Assembly (NCBI RefSeq): GCF_022370755.2
Contig: NZ_CP092364.2
Coordinates: forward strand, 5,890,001-5,954,000
Direction of reading: 5' to 3'
Length of the DNA: 64,000 nucleotides
Source of the DNA: Mycolicibacterium goodii
GTDB lineage: Bacteria > Actinomycetota > Actinomycetes > Mycobacteriales > Mycobacteriaceae
Part shown: positions 26,597-34,590 of the stretch, one piece after another
Layout: each line of letters opens with the position of its first letter
Position numbering within the stretch: the stretch's first letter is position 1
The notes under the pieces: generated by a model
Database searches by the model: none
What the model was told of the DNA's origin: nothing
Seen by the model: only the letters and a program-made list of their open reading frames with translations
Translations under genes and position numbers: made by a program

Positions 26597-28233
26597 CGGG
26601 CGACGAAGCTCCCGGGCCCGCCCGGGTGTCACCTGCGCCGCTCGCGGCGAATCGCGCGAGCGTGGACGAGCGTGACCTGCCCAGCCGCAACGACCGGTTG
26701 AGTTCTGCGCTGTCGCAGGTGATCGGCGGTCCGGTCGGCAGGCACGCGTTGATCGGCCGGGCGCGGTTCATGACGCCGCTGCGGGCGATCCTGCTCATCG
26801 CCGTGGTGTTCCTGGCGCTGGGCTATTCGACCAAGGCGGCCTGCCTGCAGACCACCGGCAGCGGCACCGCGGGCCAGCGCGTGGCGAACTGGGAGAACAA
26901 CCGCGCCTACTACCAGCTCTGCTATTCGGACACCGTTCCGCTGTACACCGCAGAGTTGCTGAACCTGGGCAAGTTTCCGTACAAGTCCAGCTGGATCGAG
27001 AAGGATTCGTCGGGCAGGCCGCGCGTGCAGTACGACGGCACTCCCGCGATCCGCTACATGGAGTATCCGGTCATCACCGGCATCTACCAGTACGTGTCGA
27101 TGTCGCTGGCCAAGACCTACACGGCTCTCACCAAACTCGTTGCGATCCCGATCGTGGCCGAGGTGGTGATGTTCTTCAACATCGCGGCGTTCGGGCTCGC
27201 GCTCGCGTGGCTCGCCACGATCTGGGCCACGTCCCGAATGGCGGGGCGGCGGGTGTGGGACGCCGCGCTCGTGGCCGGTTCGCCGATCGTGATCTTTCAG
27301 ATCTTCACCAATTTCGACGCGTTGGCCACCGCAGCGGCGGCCGGAGCGATGCTGGCGTGGTCGCGGCGCAGACCCGTGGTGGCCGGGGCGCTGATCGGTC
27401 TGGGCGTGGCGGCGAAGCTGTATCCGCTGCTGTTGCTGATCCCGCTCGTGTTGCTGGCGTTGCGTACCGGCCGGATGCGTGACGCGGGCAAGACGACGGT
27501 GACGGCGGTGATCACGTGGTTCGTGGTCAACCTGCCGATCATGGTGCTGTTCCCCCGCGGGTGGTCGGAGTTCTTCCGGCTCAACACCCGCCGCGGGGAC
27601 GACATGGATTCGATCTACAACGTCATCAAGTCGTTCACCGACTGGCGCGGCTTCGATACCGGCCTCGGGTTCTGGGAGCCGCCCACCACGCTCAACACCG
27701 TGACCGCGATCCTGTTCGCGGCCTGTTGCATCGTCATCGGCTACATCGCGTTGACGGCCCCGCAGCGGCCACGGCTCGCGCAACTGGCGTTCCTCGCCGT
27801 CGCGGCGTTCCTGTTGACCAACAAGGTGTGGAGCCCGCAGTTCTCGTTGTGGCTCGTGCCGCTCGCCGTCCTTGCGCTGCCGCATCGCCGGATCCTGTTG
27901 GCGTGGATGACCATTGACGCCCTGGTCTGGGTGCCACGGATGCTCTATCTGTACGGCGAGGCGAACAAGGGTCTGCCCGAGCAGTGGTTCACCACCACGG
28001 TTCTGCTTCGCGACATCGCGGTGATCGGGTTGTGCGCGTTGGTGATCCGTCAGATCTACCGTCCAGAACTCGATCTCGTGCGCTGGAACGGCCGCATCGA
28101 CGATCCGGCCGGCGGCATCTATGACCGCGCGCCCGACAATCCACCGGAATGGCTGCCCGACTGGTTTTGTCCGTCCGGTGCCCGCGTGCGCAAGGACTCG
28201 CCTGCGCGCGAGCCCGCGGTGACAGACGCCTAG
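26593..28233 (+). CDS. Multispan GT87-like membrane protein (Rv0051-like)
   Basis: A 546-aa integral membrane protein with about ten transmembrane helices and a GT-C/GT87 (DUF2029)-like layout. The first loop holds YDGTPAIRYMEYPVITGIYQ, the type of region that binds polyprenyl-phosphate sugar donors. FQIFTNFDALATAAAAGAML and GLGVAAKLYPLLLLIPL are further family-like motifs. Its GTG overlaps the ponA1 stop (GTGA), so it is translationally coupled. An envelope glycan role is inferred; donor and acceptor are unknown. Confidence 0.85.
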   Translation: MTGDEAPGPARVSPAPLAANRASVDERDLPSRNDRLSSALSQVIGGPVGRHALIGRARFMTPLRAILLIAVVFLALGYSTKAACLQTTGSGTAGQRVANWENNRAYYQLCYSDTVPLYTAELLNLGKFPYKSSWIEKDSSGRPRVQYDGTPAIRYMEYPVITGIYQYVSMSLAKTYTALTKLVAIPIVAEVVMFFNIAAFGLALAWLATIWATSRMAGRRVWDAALVAGSPIVIFQIFTNFDALATAAAAGAMLAWSRRRPVVAGALIGLGVAAKLYPLLLLIPLVLLALRTGRMRDAGKTTVTAVITWFVVNLPIMVLFPRGWSEFFRLNTRRGDDMDSIYNVIKSFTDWRGFDTGLGFWEPPTTLNTVTAILFAACCIVIGYIALTAPQRPRLAQLAFLAVAAFLLTNKVWSPQFSLWLVPLAVLALPHRRILLAWMTIDALVWVPRMLYLYGEANKGLPEQWFTTTVLLRDIAVIGLCALVIRQIYRPELDLVRWNGRIDDPAGGIYDRAPDNPPEWLPDWFCPSGARVRKDSPAREPAVTDA

Positions 28234-28284
28234 AGACTCGACCGCGCCTCCGGCGCGCCGGGCGTGCGTTCCGGCGAAACCACC

Positions 28285-28965
28285 TCAGCGCTGATACGGC
28301 GGGTGGTAGGGCGGATAGTACTGGGGCGCAGGCGGATTCCGTTTGGCCTGGATCCATGCCGCTGTGGACGGCAGCAGCACGAGCACGACCGTCGCGATCG
28401 CGAACACCAGTCCCACCGCGTCTGGCCCGGCGCCACGGTCGTACTCGTATTCACCGATGTTCGAGGGCACCAACGTGAAGCTGACCACGGTGCTCAGCAT
28501 GGTCACCGCGCAACCGGTGACCACGAGCCATCGGCCCACCATCTTGCGCAGCAGCAGCATCACGGTTCCGGTCAGGAGCAGCACGCCGCAGACCACGTTG
28601 AGCATCGTGACCATGACCAGCGGGGTCCACACGCCGTCGCTGACCGCCGAACTGGACGACGTTGTCGCGTCCGCCCTGATCGCCGCCAGGGCGAAGGCCA
28701 TGACGAGGCCTCCGAAGAAATTCGCCACGCCACCGAGGCCGGCCAGCACGATCGCGACGATCGCGGTGGCAGCGCTCGGTTTCGGCGACTGCGGGGGTTG
28801 GTACGGGTAGCCGCCCGGATACCCGGCCTGCGGCGGGTAGCCCTGCTGCGGGTAGCCCTGTTGCGGGGGGTAGTTGAACTGCGGTGGGGGATAACCGGGC
28901 GCTTGAGGAGGTCCCGGCTGCTGCCCGGGGAACCCGTGACCATAAGGACCGTACGGACTGTTCAC
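28285..28965 (-). CDS. Pro/Gly/Tyr-rich membrane protein
   Basis: A 226-aa protein. About 70 N-terminal residues are low-complexity (repeats of YPPQQGYPQQGYP type). Four likely transmembrane segments follow (ATAIVAIVLAGLGGVANFFG, VVCGVLLLTGTVMLLL, WLVVTGCAVTMLSTVVSF, AIATVVLVLLPSTAAW), and a short PQYYPPYHPP tail repeats the N-terminal style. This resembles Wag31/CwsA-era small envelope proteins only in composition, so no function is assigned. It is convergent with the GT87-like gene and divergent from rpsF. Confidence 0.75.
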   Translation of the reverse strand: MNSPYGPYGHGFPGQQPGPPQAPGYPPPQFNYPPQQGYPQQGYPPQAGYPGGYPYQPPQSPKPSAATAIVAIVLAGLGGVANFFGGLVMAFALAAIRADATTSSSSAVSDGVWTPLVMVTMLNVVCGVLLLTGTVMLLLRKMVGRWLVVTGCAVTMLSTVVSFTLVPSNIGEYEYDRGAGPDAVGLVFAIATVVLVLLPSTAAWIQAKRNPPAPQYYPPYHPPYQR

Positions 28966-29055
28966 AGAACCCCCTGGCTGATCGGACGAGGAGTTCAGCG
29001 TATCGGCAGAACAGGCGGCGGGGCAGCACCGATTTCGCAGCTCAGGTCAGTTTCC

Positions 29056-29144
29056 TGTAGCCTTAGCCGGTTGCCGACGCAGGCGACCCTCCTGCCACGG
29101 AACACGCCGTGGCCGCGACGACCATAGGAGGTGATGAGGTTCTA
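29056..29144 (+). promoter_or_regulatory. rpsF promoter and structured 5' leader, candidate S6:S18 leader
   Basis: TAGCCT (29060-29065 region) could be the -10 box. The predicted leader then holds two tandem hairpins: GCAGG/CCTGC (29079-29095) and CCACGG/CCGTGG (29095-29112). TAGGAGG follows, before the ATG at 29145. Bacterial rpsF operons often carry an RNA leader bound by the S6:S18 complex, and this position fits. I could not confirm the conserved CCG-containing core without a covariance model. Confidence 0.4.
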
Positions 29145-29435
29145 ATGCGTCCATACGAAATCATGGTCATTCTCGACCCCACACTTGACGAGCGCACTGT
29201 TGCTCCGTCTCTGGAGACGTTCCTGAACGTCATCCGCAAGGATGGCGGGACCGTTGACAAGGTTGACATCTGGGGCCGCCGCCGTCTCGCTTACGAGATC
29301 GCCAAGCACGCCGAGGGCATCTACGCCGTCATCGACGTCAAGGCCGAGCCCGCCACGGTGTCCGAGCTCGACCGTCAGCTCAACCTGAACGAGTCGGTGC
29401 TGCGCACCAAGGTGCTGCGGACCGACAAGCACTGA
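29145..29435 (+). CDS. rpsF: 30S ribosomal protein S6
   Basis: A 96-aa S6 protein ([34 protein letters not shown]) that pairs with S18 on the platform of the small subunit. The ATG at 29145 has AGGAGG and a GATGAGG further downstream as initiation signals. It is the first gene of rpsF-ssb-rpsR-rplI, an order conserved across bacteria and identical to Mtb Rv0053-Rv0056. Confidence 0.97.
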
Positions 29436-29507
29436 GCGAACGGCTGCTCCTGTCGTGCAGCTTGCGTAGGCTCGCCCGCAATAGGACGCCCACTCCAGGA
29501 GGATCTC

Positions 29508-30005
29508 GTGGCTGGTGACACCACCATCACCGTTGTCGGAAACCTGACAGCGGACCCGGAACTGCGCTTCACCCCGTCCGGCGCTGCCGTCGCCAACTTC
29601 ACCGTTGCGTCGACGCCGCGCATGTTCGACCGCCAGAGCGGCGAATGGAAAGACGGTGAGGCGCTGTTCCTGCGGTGCAACATCTGGCGTGAGGCCGCCG
29701 AGAACGTGGCCGAAAGCCTGACCCGCGGCTCGCGGGTGATCGTCACCGGTCGGCTCAAGCAGCGTTCCTTCGAAACCCGTGAGGGTGAGAAGCGGACCGT
29801 TGTCGAGGTCGAGGTCGACGAGATCGGTCCGTCCCTGCGTTACGCCACGGCCAAGGTCAACAAGGCCAGCCGTAGCGGCGGCGGGGGTGGCGGCTTCGGC
29901 GCCGGCGGTGGTGGATCCCGCCAGTCCGAGCCCAAGGACGATCCGTGGGGTAGCGCTCCGGCGTCGGGTTCCTTCAGCGGTGCCGACGACGAACCGCCCT
30001 TCTGA
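29508..30005 (+). CDS. ssb: Single-stranded DNA-binding protein
   Basis: A 165-aa SSB. The N-terminal OB fold ([38 protein letters not shown]) binds ssDNA as a tetramer. A Gly-rich linker ([13 protein letters not shown]) leads to the acidic tail ending DDEPPF, which recruits replication and repair proteins. The GTG start has AGGAGG 6 nt upstream. It sits in the ribosomal protein operon near dnaB. Confidence 0.97.
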   Translation: MAGDTTITVVGNLTADPELRFTPSGAAVANFTVASTPRMFDRQSGEWKDGEALFLRCNIWREAAENVAESLTRGSRVIVTGRLKQRSFETREGEKRTVVEVEVDEIGPSLRYATAKVNKASRSGGGGGGFGAGGGGSRQSEPKDDPWGSAPASGSFSGADDEPPF

Positions 30006-30039
30006 TCAACTTCGAATTTTTGCAAGGAAGAGATAACCA

Positions 30040-30294
30040 ATGGCCAAGTCCAACAAGAGACGGCCGGCACCGGAAAAGCCGGTCAAGACCCGTAAGTGCG
30101 TGTTCTGCTCGAAGAAGGGGCAGAACATCGACTACAAGGACACCGCGCTGCTGCGCACCTACATCAGCGAGCGCGGCAAGATCCGCGCCCGACGCGTGAC
30201 CGGCAACTGCGTCCAGCACCAGCGCGACATCGCTGTCGCCGTGAAGAATGCCCGTGAGGTGGCTCTGCTGCCGTTCGGCTCGTCGACGCGCTAG
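30040..30294 (+). CDS. rpsR: 30S ribosomal protein S18, zinc-type (RpsR1)
   Basis: An 84-aa S18 ([40 protein letters not shown]). The CVFC pair and a later Cys mark the cysteine-containing (C+) zinc-type paralogue. Mycobacteria normally also carry a Zur-controlled C- copy elsewhere. AAGGAAGAG lies upstream of the ATG. Confidence 0.96.
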   Translation: MAKSNKRRPAPEKPVKTRKCVFCSKKGQNIDYKDTALLRTYISERGKIRARRVTGNCVQHQRDIAVAVKNAREVALLPFGSSTR

Positions 30295-30312
30295 CCAGGA
30301 ACGGAGAGAGAT

Positions 30313-30768
30313 ATGAAGCTGATTCTCACCGCCGAGGTCGAGCACCTGGGTGCCGCCGGCGACACCGTCGAGGTCAAGGACGGCTACGGCCGTAACTACC
30401 TGCTGCCGCGCGGCCTGGCGATCGTCGCCTCCCGCGGCGCCGAGCGTCAGGCCGAGGAGATCCGCCGCGCGCGCGAGTCGAAGGTCATCCGCGACATCGA
30501 GCACGCCAACGAGCTCAAGACCGCGCTGGAAGATCTCGGTGACGTCACGCTGTCGGTCAACGCTGCCGGGGATACCGGCAAGCTGTTCGGCTCTGTGACC
30601 GCCGCCGACGTCGTGACCGCCATCAAGAAGGCCGGCGGCCCGAATCTCGACAAGCGCACGGTGCAGTTGGCCAAGGCGCACATCAAGTCCGTCGGCACGC
30701 ATCCGGTGACCGTCAAGCTGCACACCGGCGTGGAAGCCAAGGTGTCGCTGAACGTGGTCGCTCAGTAA
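30313..30768 (+). CDS. rplI: 50S ribosomal protein L9
   Basis: A 151-aa L9 with the N-terminal domain ([36 protein letters not shown]), a long connecting helix and the C-terminal domain ([20 protein letters not shown]). It is the last gene of the operon, with GGAGAGA before the ATG. A strong terminator hairpin follows 53 nt after its stop. Confidence 0.97.
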   Translation: MKLILTAEVEHLGAAGDTVEVKDGYGRNYLLPRGLAIVASRGAERQAEEIRRARESKVIRDIEHANELKTALEDLGDVTLSVNAAGDTGKLFGSVTAADVVTAIKKAGGPNLDKRTVQLAKAHIKSVGTHPVTVKLHTGVEAKVSLNVVAQ

Positions 30769-30820
30769 GTGGCCCGATAGGCCCGACTCGACGTCGCCGA
30801 CTTGTCGAGCCGGCAGTCAT

Positions 30821-30860
30821 ACGCCCGGGTGGGAACCCGTCACGGTTTCCACCCGGGCGT
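30821..30860 (+). terminator. Strong hairpin terminator after rplI
   Basis: The arms ACGCCCGGGTGGGAACC and GGTTTCCACCCGGGCGT form a 17-bp stem with one G-U pair and a 6-nt loop (cgtcac). No U-tract follows, which is common for mycobacterial terminators. It closes the rpsF-ssb-rpsR-rplI operon and separates it from dnaB. Confidence 0.8.
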
Positions 30861-31004
30861 TGCTGTGCTTCCGGCGGCTCGGCTGGCGAACTTCTCGGAT
30901 GAAAATAAGGACAGCGAACCTAACCGCGCGTTAACCTGTTGGGCCCTTCTGCGCAACACAACACGCCCGAACGGGCAACCCGCCACGACACGCCGATGAA
31001 TTTC

Positions 31005-31133
31005 CCATCCACAATGTCCAAGGTCCCGGCTAGGCCGGTGAACTGCGAAGACATCGGATCACACTGCGGTAATCCACAAGTTCTCCCCAGCGCGTGAACA
31101 TCGCTGTCCACAGATATCCCCATGCCATCCACA
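31005..31133 (+). promoter_or_regulatory. Cluster of four DnaA-box-like 9-mers upstream of dnaB
   Basis: Four same-strand matches to the DnaA-box core TCCACA occur in 129 bp: CCATCCACA (31005-31013), TAATCCACA (31070-31078), CTGTCCACA (31104-31112) and CCATCCACA (31125-31133). Two differ by one base from TTATCCACA/TTGTCCACA and two differ by two. The 530-bp rplI-dnaB gap holds no convincing gene. DnaA control of dnaB, or local DnaA titration, is a reasonable inference. Confidence 0.5.
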
Positions 31134-31298
31134 GGTTGATGAACAGGCCGGGTTTTCCCAGCCTCCAGCAACGTCTAGCGTGAGGCGCTGCGGTGCCGTT
31201 ACCGAGTGGTGTCGGCACCCTGTTTTACAGTTGCAGTACCGATTCGAATAGACGTTCGAGAGTGTCGTGAGGCTGGTCTCGAAGGGGGTGGGAAGTCC

Positions 31299-34208
31299 TT
31301 GGCAGTCGTGGACGACCTCGGGCATCCGGATGGGCCCGCGGACATCGATGGTCCGCCGCCCAGCGGAGATTTCGGCCGCCAGCCGCCTCAGGACATGGCC
31401 GCCGAGCAGGCTGTGCTCGGCGGGATGCTGCTGAGCAAGGACGCCATCGCCGACGTTCTCGAGCGGCTCCGTCCCGGAGACTTCTACCGTCCCGCTCACC
31501 AGAGCATCTACGACGCGATCCTCGACCTCTACGGTCGCGGTGAGCCCGCTGACGCGGTCACCGTCGCCGCCGAGTTGGACCGTCGTGGTCTGCTGCGCCG
31601 CATCGGCGGTGCGCCCTATCTGCACACGCTGATCTCGACGGTCCCCACCGCGGCCAACGCGGGCTTCTATGCCGGCATCGTGGCCGAGAAGGCACTGTTG
31701 CGCCGGCTCGTGGAGGCCGGCACCCGTGTCGTGCAGTATGGCTACGCCGGCGCCGACGGCGCCGATGTCGCCGACATCGTCGACCGTGCCCAGGCCGAGA
31801 TCTACGACGTCACCGAACGACGCGCCTCCGAGGACTTCGTCCCGCTCGAGGACCTGCTGCAGCCCACGATGGACGAGATCGACGCCATCGCGTCCCAGGG
31901 CGGTATCGCGCGTGGTGTGCCGACCGGGTTCACCGAGCTCGACGAGATCACCAACGGCCTGCACGCCGGCCAGATGATCATCATCGCGGCGCGGCCCGGC
32001 GTGGGGAAGGCGCTCGCACTGGACACCCCGCTTCCGACGCCCAGCGGGTGGACCACCATGGGCGACGTGGCGGTGGGGGACCCCCTCCTCGGCCCCGACG
32101 GCGAGCCGACACGCGTGGTCGCTGGCACCGACGTGATGCTCGGCCGACCGTGCTACGTCGTCGAGTTCTCCGACGGCACCGCGATCGTCGCCGACGCGCA
32201 GCATCAGTGGCCCACCGAGCACGGAGTCCGCACAACGGCGACCCTGCGGCCCGGAATGCATACCACGGTGAGCGCGTCCGGCGGCCGTGGCGGTACCGCC
32301 CTGCTGGCGCCTACGGTTCAGGTCACCGGGGTGCGACGACGGCCCAGTGTGCCGGTGCGGTGCGTCGAGGTGGACAACCCTGAGCACCTGTACCTCGCCG
32401 GCCGGGGCATGGTCCCCACGCACAACTCGACGCTCGGCCTGGACTTCATGCGGTCGTGCTCGATCAAGCACCGCATGGCCAGCGTCATCTTCTCGCTGGA
32501 GATGAGCAAGTCCGAGATCGTCATGCGTCTGCTGTCGGCCGAGGCGAAAATCAAGCTCGGCGACATGCGCTCGGGCCGCATGACCGACGACGACTGGACT
32601 CGCCTGGCTCGGCGCATGAGCGAGATCAGCGAGGCGCCGCTCTACATCGACGACTCGCCGAACCTGACCATGATGGAAATCCGCGCCAAGGCACGACGTT
32701 TGGCGCAGAAGTCCGACCTGCGACTCATCGTCGTCGATTACATGCAGCTGATGACCTCCGGCAAGAAGTACGAGTCGCGTCAGCAGGAAGTCTCGGACTT
32801 CTCGCGAAGCCTCAAGCTGATGGCCAAGGAACTCGACGTGCCTGTGGTCGCGATCAGCCAGCTCAACCGTGGGCCGGAACAGCGTACCGACAAGCGTCCA
32901 CAGGTGTCTGACCTCCGTGAGTCAGGGTGCATGACCGCGAACACCCGAATCCTGCGCGCGGACACCGGTGCCGAGGTCACCTTCGGCGAGCTCATGGCGA
33001 CCGGAGAGCGGCCCCTGGTGTGGTCGCTGGACGAACACAAACGCATGGTCGCGCGACCGATGACCAACGTATTTCCCAGCGGACGCAAAGAGGTCTTCAC
33101 ACTGCGGATGGCGTCGGGGCGCGAAGTCGAAGCGACGGCCAATCATCCGTTCCTCACGTTCGACGGATGGGTTCAGTTGGGCGAGTTGAAGCCCGGCGAC
33201 CGGCTCGCGACGCCTCGCCTGGTACCCGAGCCCGTCGAGACGCAGCGTATGCACGACTCGGAGGTCGTGATGCTGGCGCACATGATCGGTGATGGGTCCT
33301 GTGTGAAGCGCCAGCCGATTCGTTACGCATCGATCGATGAGGGAAATCTCCTCGCCGTTGAGACTGCGGAACACTTCGGCGTCAAACCGATCCGTGATGA
33401 GTACGCCGCGGCTCAGGTCACCACCCTTCGGCTTCCCGCGCCGCACCGGTTGACCCACGGCAAGCGCAACCCGATCGCCGAATGGCTCGACAGGCACGGA
33501 TTGTTCGGCAAGCGCAGCTACGAAAAGTTCATTCCGGCTGAGGTTTTCGCGCTGCCGAACGATCAGGTGGCGCTGTTCCTACGGCACCTGTGGGCGACCG
33601 ACGGCTCGGTGCGGTGGGACGCTAAAGCCGGTCAGGGGCGGTTGTTCTACGCGACCACGAGCCGGCGGTTGGCCGATGACGTTGCACAGCTGCTGCTCCG
33701 GGCCGGGGTGTACGCGCGGGTCAAACGGGCCAAGAAGGTCGGATACCGAGTCTGCTGGCACGTGCTCATCTATGGCCGCGAGAACCAGAAGCGATTCCTG
33801 GCACATGTCGGTGTACACGGCGCGCGAGGCGCGGCGGCCCGCGAGGTGCTCGCCAACTTGGATGGCATCACCCAGAACACCAACCTGGACGAACTGCATG
33901 ACCTCGCCACCAACGACGTGTTCTGGGACGAGATCGTAGAGATCACCAGCATCGGCGAGCATGATGTGTACGACGGCACGGTGCCTGGCACGCATAACTT
34001 TGTGGCCCAGGGAATCTCTGCCCACAACAGCTTGGAGCAGGATGCGGACATGGTCATGCTGCTGCACCGGCCTGACGCCTTCGATCGCGACGACCCGCGC
34101 GGTGGCGAGGCCGACATCATCCTGGGTAAGCACCGTAACGGTCCGACCGCGAACATCACTGTGGCGCACCAGCTGCACTTCTCGCGATTCACGAATATGG
34201 CGCGGTGA
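31299..34208 (+). CDS. dnaB: Replicative DNA helicase DnaB with two inteins
   Basis: A 969-aa precursor that would splice to a 463-aa helicase. The N-terminal domain (AAEQAVLGGMLLSKDAIADV) is followed by the RecA-like motor. Walker A (ARPGVGK|STLG) is split by intein 1. Walker B (LRLIVVDYMQLM) is intact. The loop DLRESG|SLEQDADM is split by intein 2. The TTG at 31299 (LAVVDDLGHPDG) is chosen because it matches the Mtb start and a purine-rich GAAGGGGGTGGGAAG lies upstream; the frame stays open to 31206. Helicase activity requires both inteins to splice, since each interrupts an essential motif. Confidence 0.95.
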   Translation: MAVVDDLGHPDGPADIDGPPPSGDFGRQPPQDMAAEQAVLGGMLLSKDAIADVLERLRPGDFYRPAHQSIYDAILDLYGRGEPADAVTVAAELDRRGLLRRIGGAPYLHTLISTVPTAANAGFYAGIVAEKALLRRLVEAGTRVVQYGYAGADGADVADIVDRAQAEIYDVTERRASEDFVPLEDLLQPTMDEIDAIASQGGIARGVPTGFTELDEITNGLHAGQMIIIAARPGVGKALALDTPLPTPSGWTTMGDVAVGDPLLGPDGEPTRVVAGTDVMLGRPCYVVEFSDGTAIVADAQHQWPTEHGVRTTATLRPGMHTTVSASGGRGGTALLAPTVQVTGVRRRPSVPVRCVEVDNPEHLYLAGRGMVPTHNSTLGLDFMRSCSIKHRMASVIFSLEMSKSEIVMRLLSAEAKIKLGDMRSGRMTDDDWTRLARRMSEISEAPLYIDDSPNLTMMEIRAKARRLAQKSDLRLIVVDYMQLMTSGKKYESRQQEVSDFSRSLKLMAKELDVPVVAISQLNRGPEQRTDKRPQVSDLRESGCMTANTRILRADTGAEVTFGELMATGERPLVWSLDEHKRMVARPMTNVFPSGRKEVFTLRMASGREVEATANHPFLTFDGWVQLGELKPGDRLATPRLVPEPVETQRMHDSEVVMLAHMIGDGSCVKRQPIRYASIDEGNLLAVETAEHFGVKPIRDEYAAAQVTTLRLPAPHRLTHGKRNPIAEWLDRHGLFGKRSYEKFIPAEVFALPNDQVALFLRHLWATDGSVRWDAKAGQGRLFYATTSRRLADDVAQLLLRAGVYARVKRAKKVGYRVCWHVLIYGRENQKRFLAHVGVHGARGAAAREVLANLDGITQNTNLDELHDLATNDVFWDEIVEITSIGEHDVYDGTVPGTHNFVAQGISAHNSLEQDADMVMLLHRPDAFDRDDPRGGEADIILGKHRNGPTANITVAHQLHFSRFTNMAR
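32010..32426 (+). other. DnaB intein 1: 139-aa class 3 mini-intein in Walker A
   Basis: It is inserted between GVGK and S. It starts with Ala instead of Cys/Ser/Thr and ends in THN before Ser. The residues that define class 3 inteins are visible: Trp67 (AQHQWPT, block B), Cys118 (VRCVEVDNPEH, block F) and Thr137 (VPTHN, block G). In class 3 the block F Cys, not residue 1, forms the first branched intermediate. No endonuclease domain is present. M. smegmatis DnaB-1 is also 139 aa as I remember it. Confidence 0.93.
32928..34028 (+). other. DnaB intein 2: 367-aa class 1 intein with LAGLIDADG endonuclease
   Basis: It starts with Cys1 (ESG|CMTANTRIL) and ends GISAHN before Ser, with block B at EATANHPF. 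A homing endonuclease lies inside. The two dodecapeptide-like motifs are MLAHMIGDGS (Asp122) and LRHLWATDGS (Asp225), and both catalytic acids are present. As I remember it, the Mtb allele reads SAGGS at the second motif and lacks this Asp. The endonuclease here may therefore still cut intein-less dnaB alleles. Confidence 0.9.
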
Positions 34209-34227
34209 CGCGCCGGTTGTGTAGGGT

Positions 34228-34293
34228 CTCAAGTTTTATGTCCTTTTCTCAAGTGAAATGTCCACCTGATGTCCAATTGGACATTTGAGTGAG
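34228..34293. repeat. TGTCC repeat array with 16-bp perfect palindrome downstream of dnaB
   Basis: A 16-bp unit occurs twice in direct orientation, 20 bp apart: CTCAAGTTTTATGTCC (34228-34243) and CTCAAGTGAAATGTCC (34248-34263). A third copy is inverted (GGACATTTGAGTGAG, 34279-34293). Within it, ATGTCCAATTGGACAT (34269-34284) is a perfect palindrome. Iterated terminal repeats like this occur at ends of IS21-type elements, but a protein-binding control array is also possible. The rest of the gap to 34590 shows only GC-rich inverted segments. Confidence 0.55.
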
Positions 34294-34590
34294 ATTTTCC
34301 AAGTGCCGCCGGGGCGTTGCCCGGGGCCCTTAAGCCTTGCCAGGAGGACGCGGATAACCCTCCGCGACGACCAAGACGGAGGACACGCTCGAAGGAATCT
34401 TCGACTACGGCCGACGGGTGATTCAAAACTAGCTGTGGGAGAGCCAGATTCGTGCTTTAAGGGTTGAACAAGCAACTGGTCACTAAGCGAGGAGGCGAGC
34501 TCCCTACGATCGGAGCACGCGGAGATGGCGGTCGTGGAGTTAACCGCAGCGAAGAGCGTTCGATGGACCGCCAGTATGAGGAGAAGACGC

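Noticed and set aside
31059..32471. A 470-codon minus-strand open frame
   Set aside because: Antisense to dnaB and its first intein; no motif, and it runs through the DnaA-box region.
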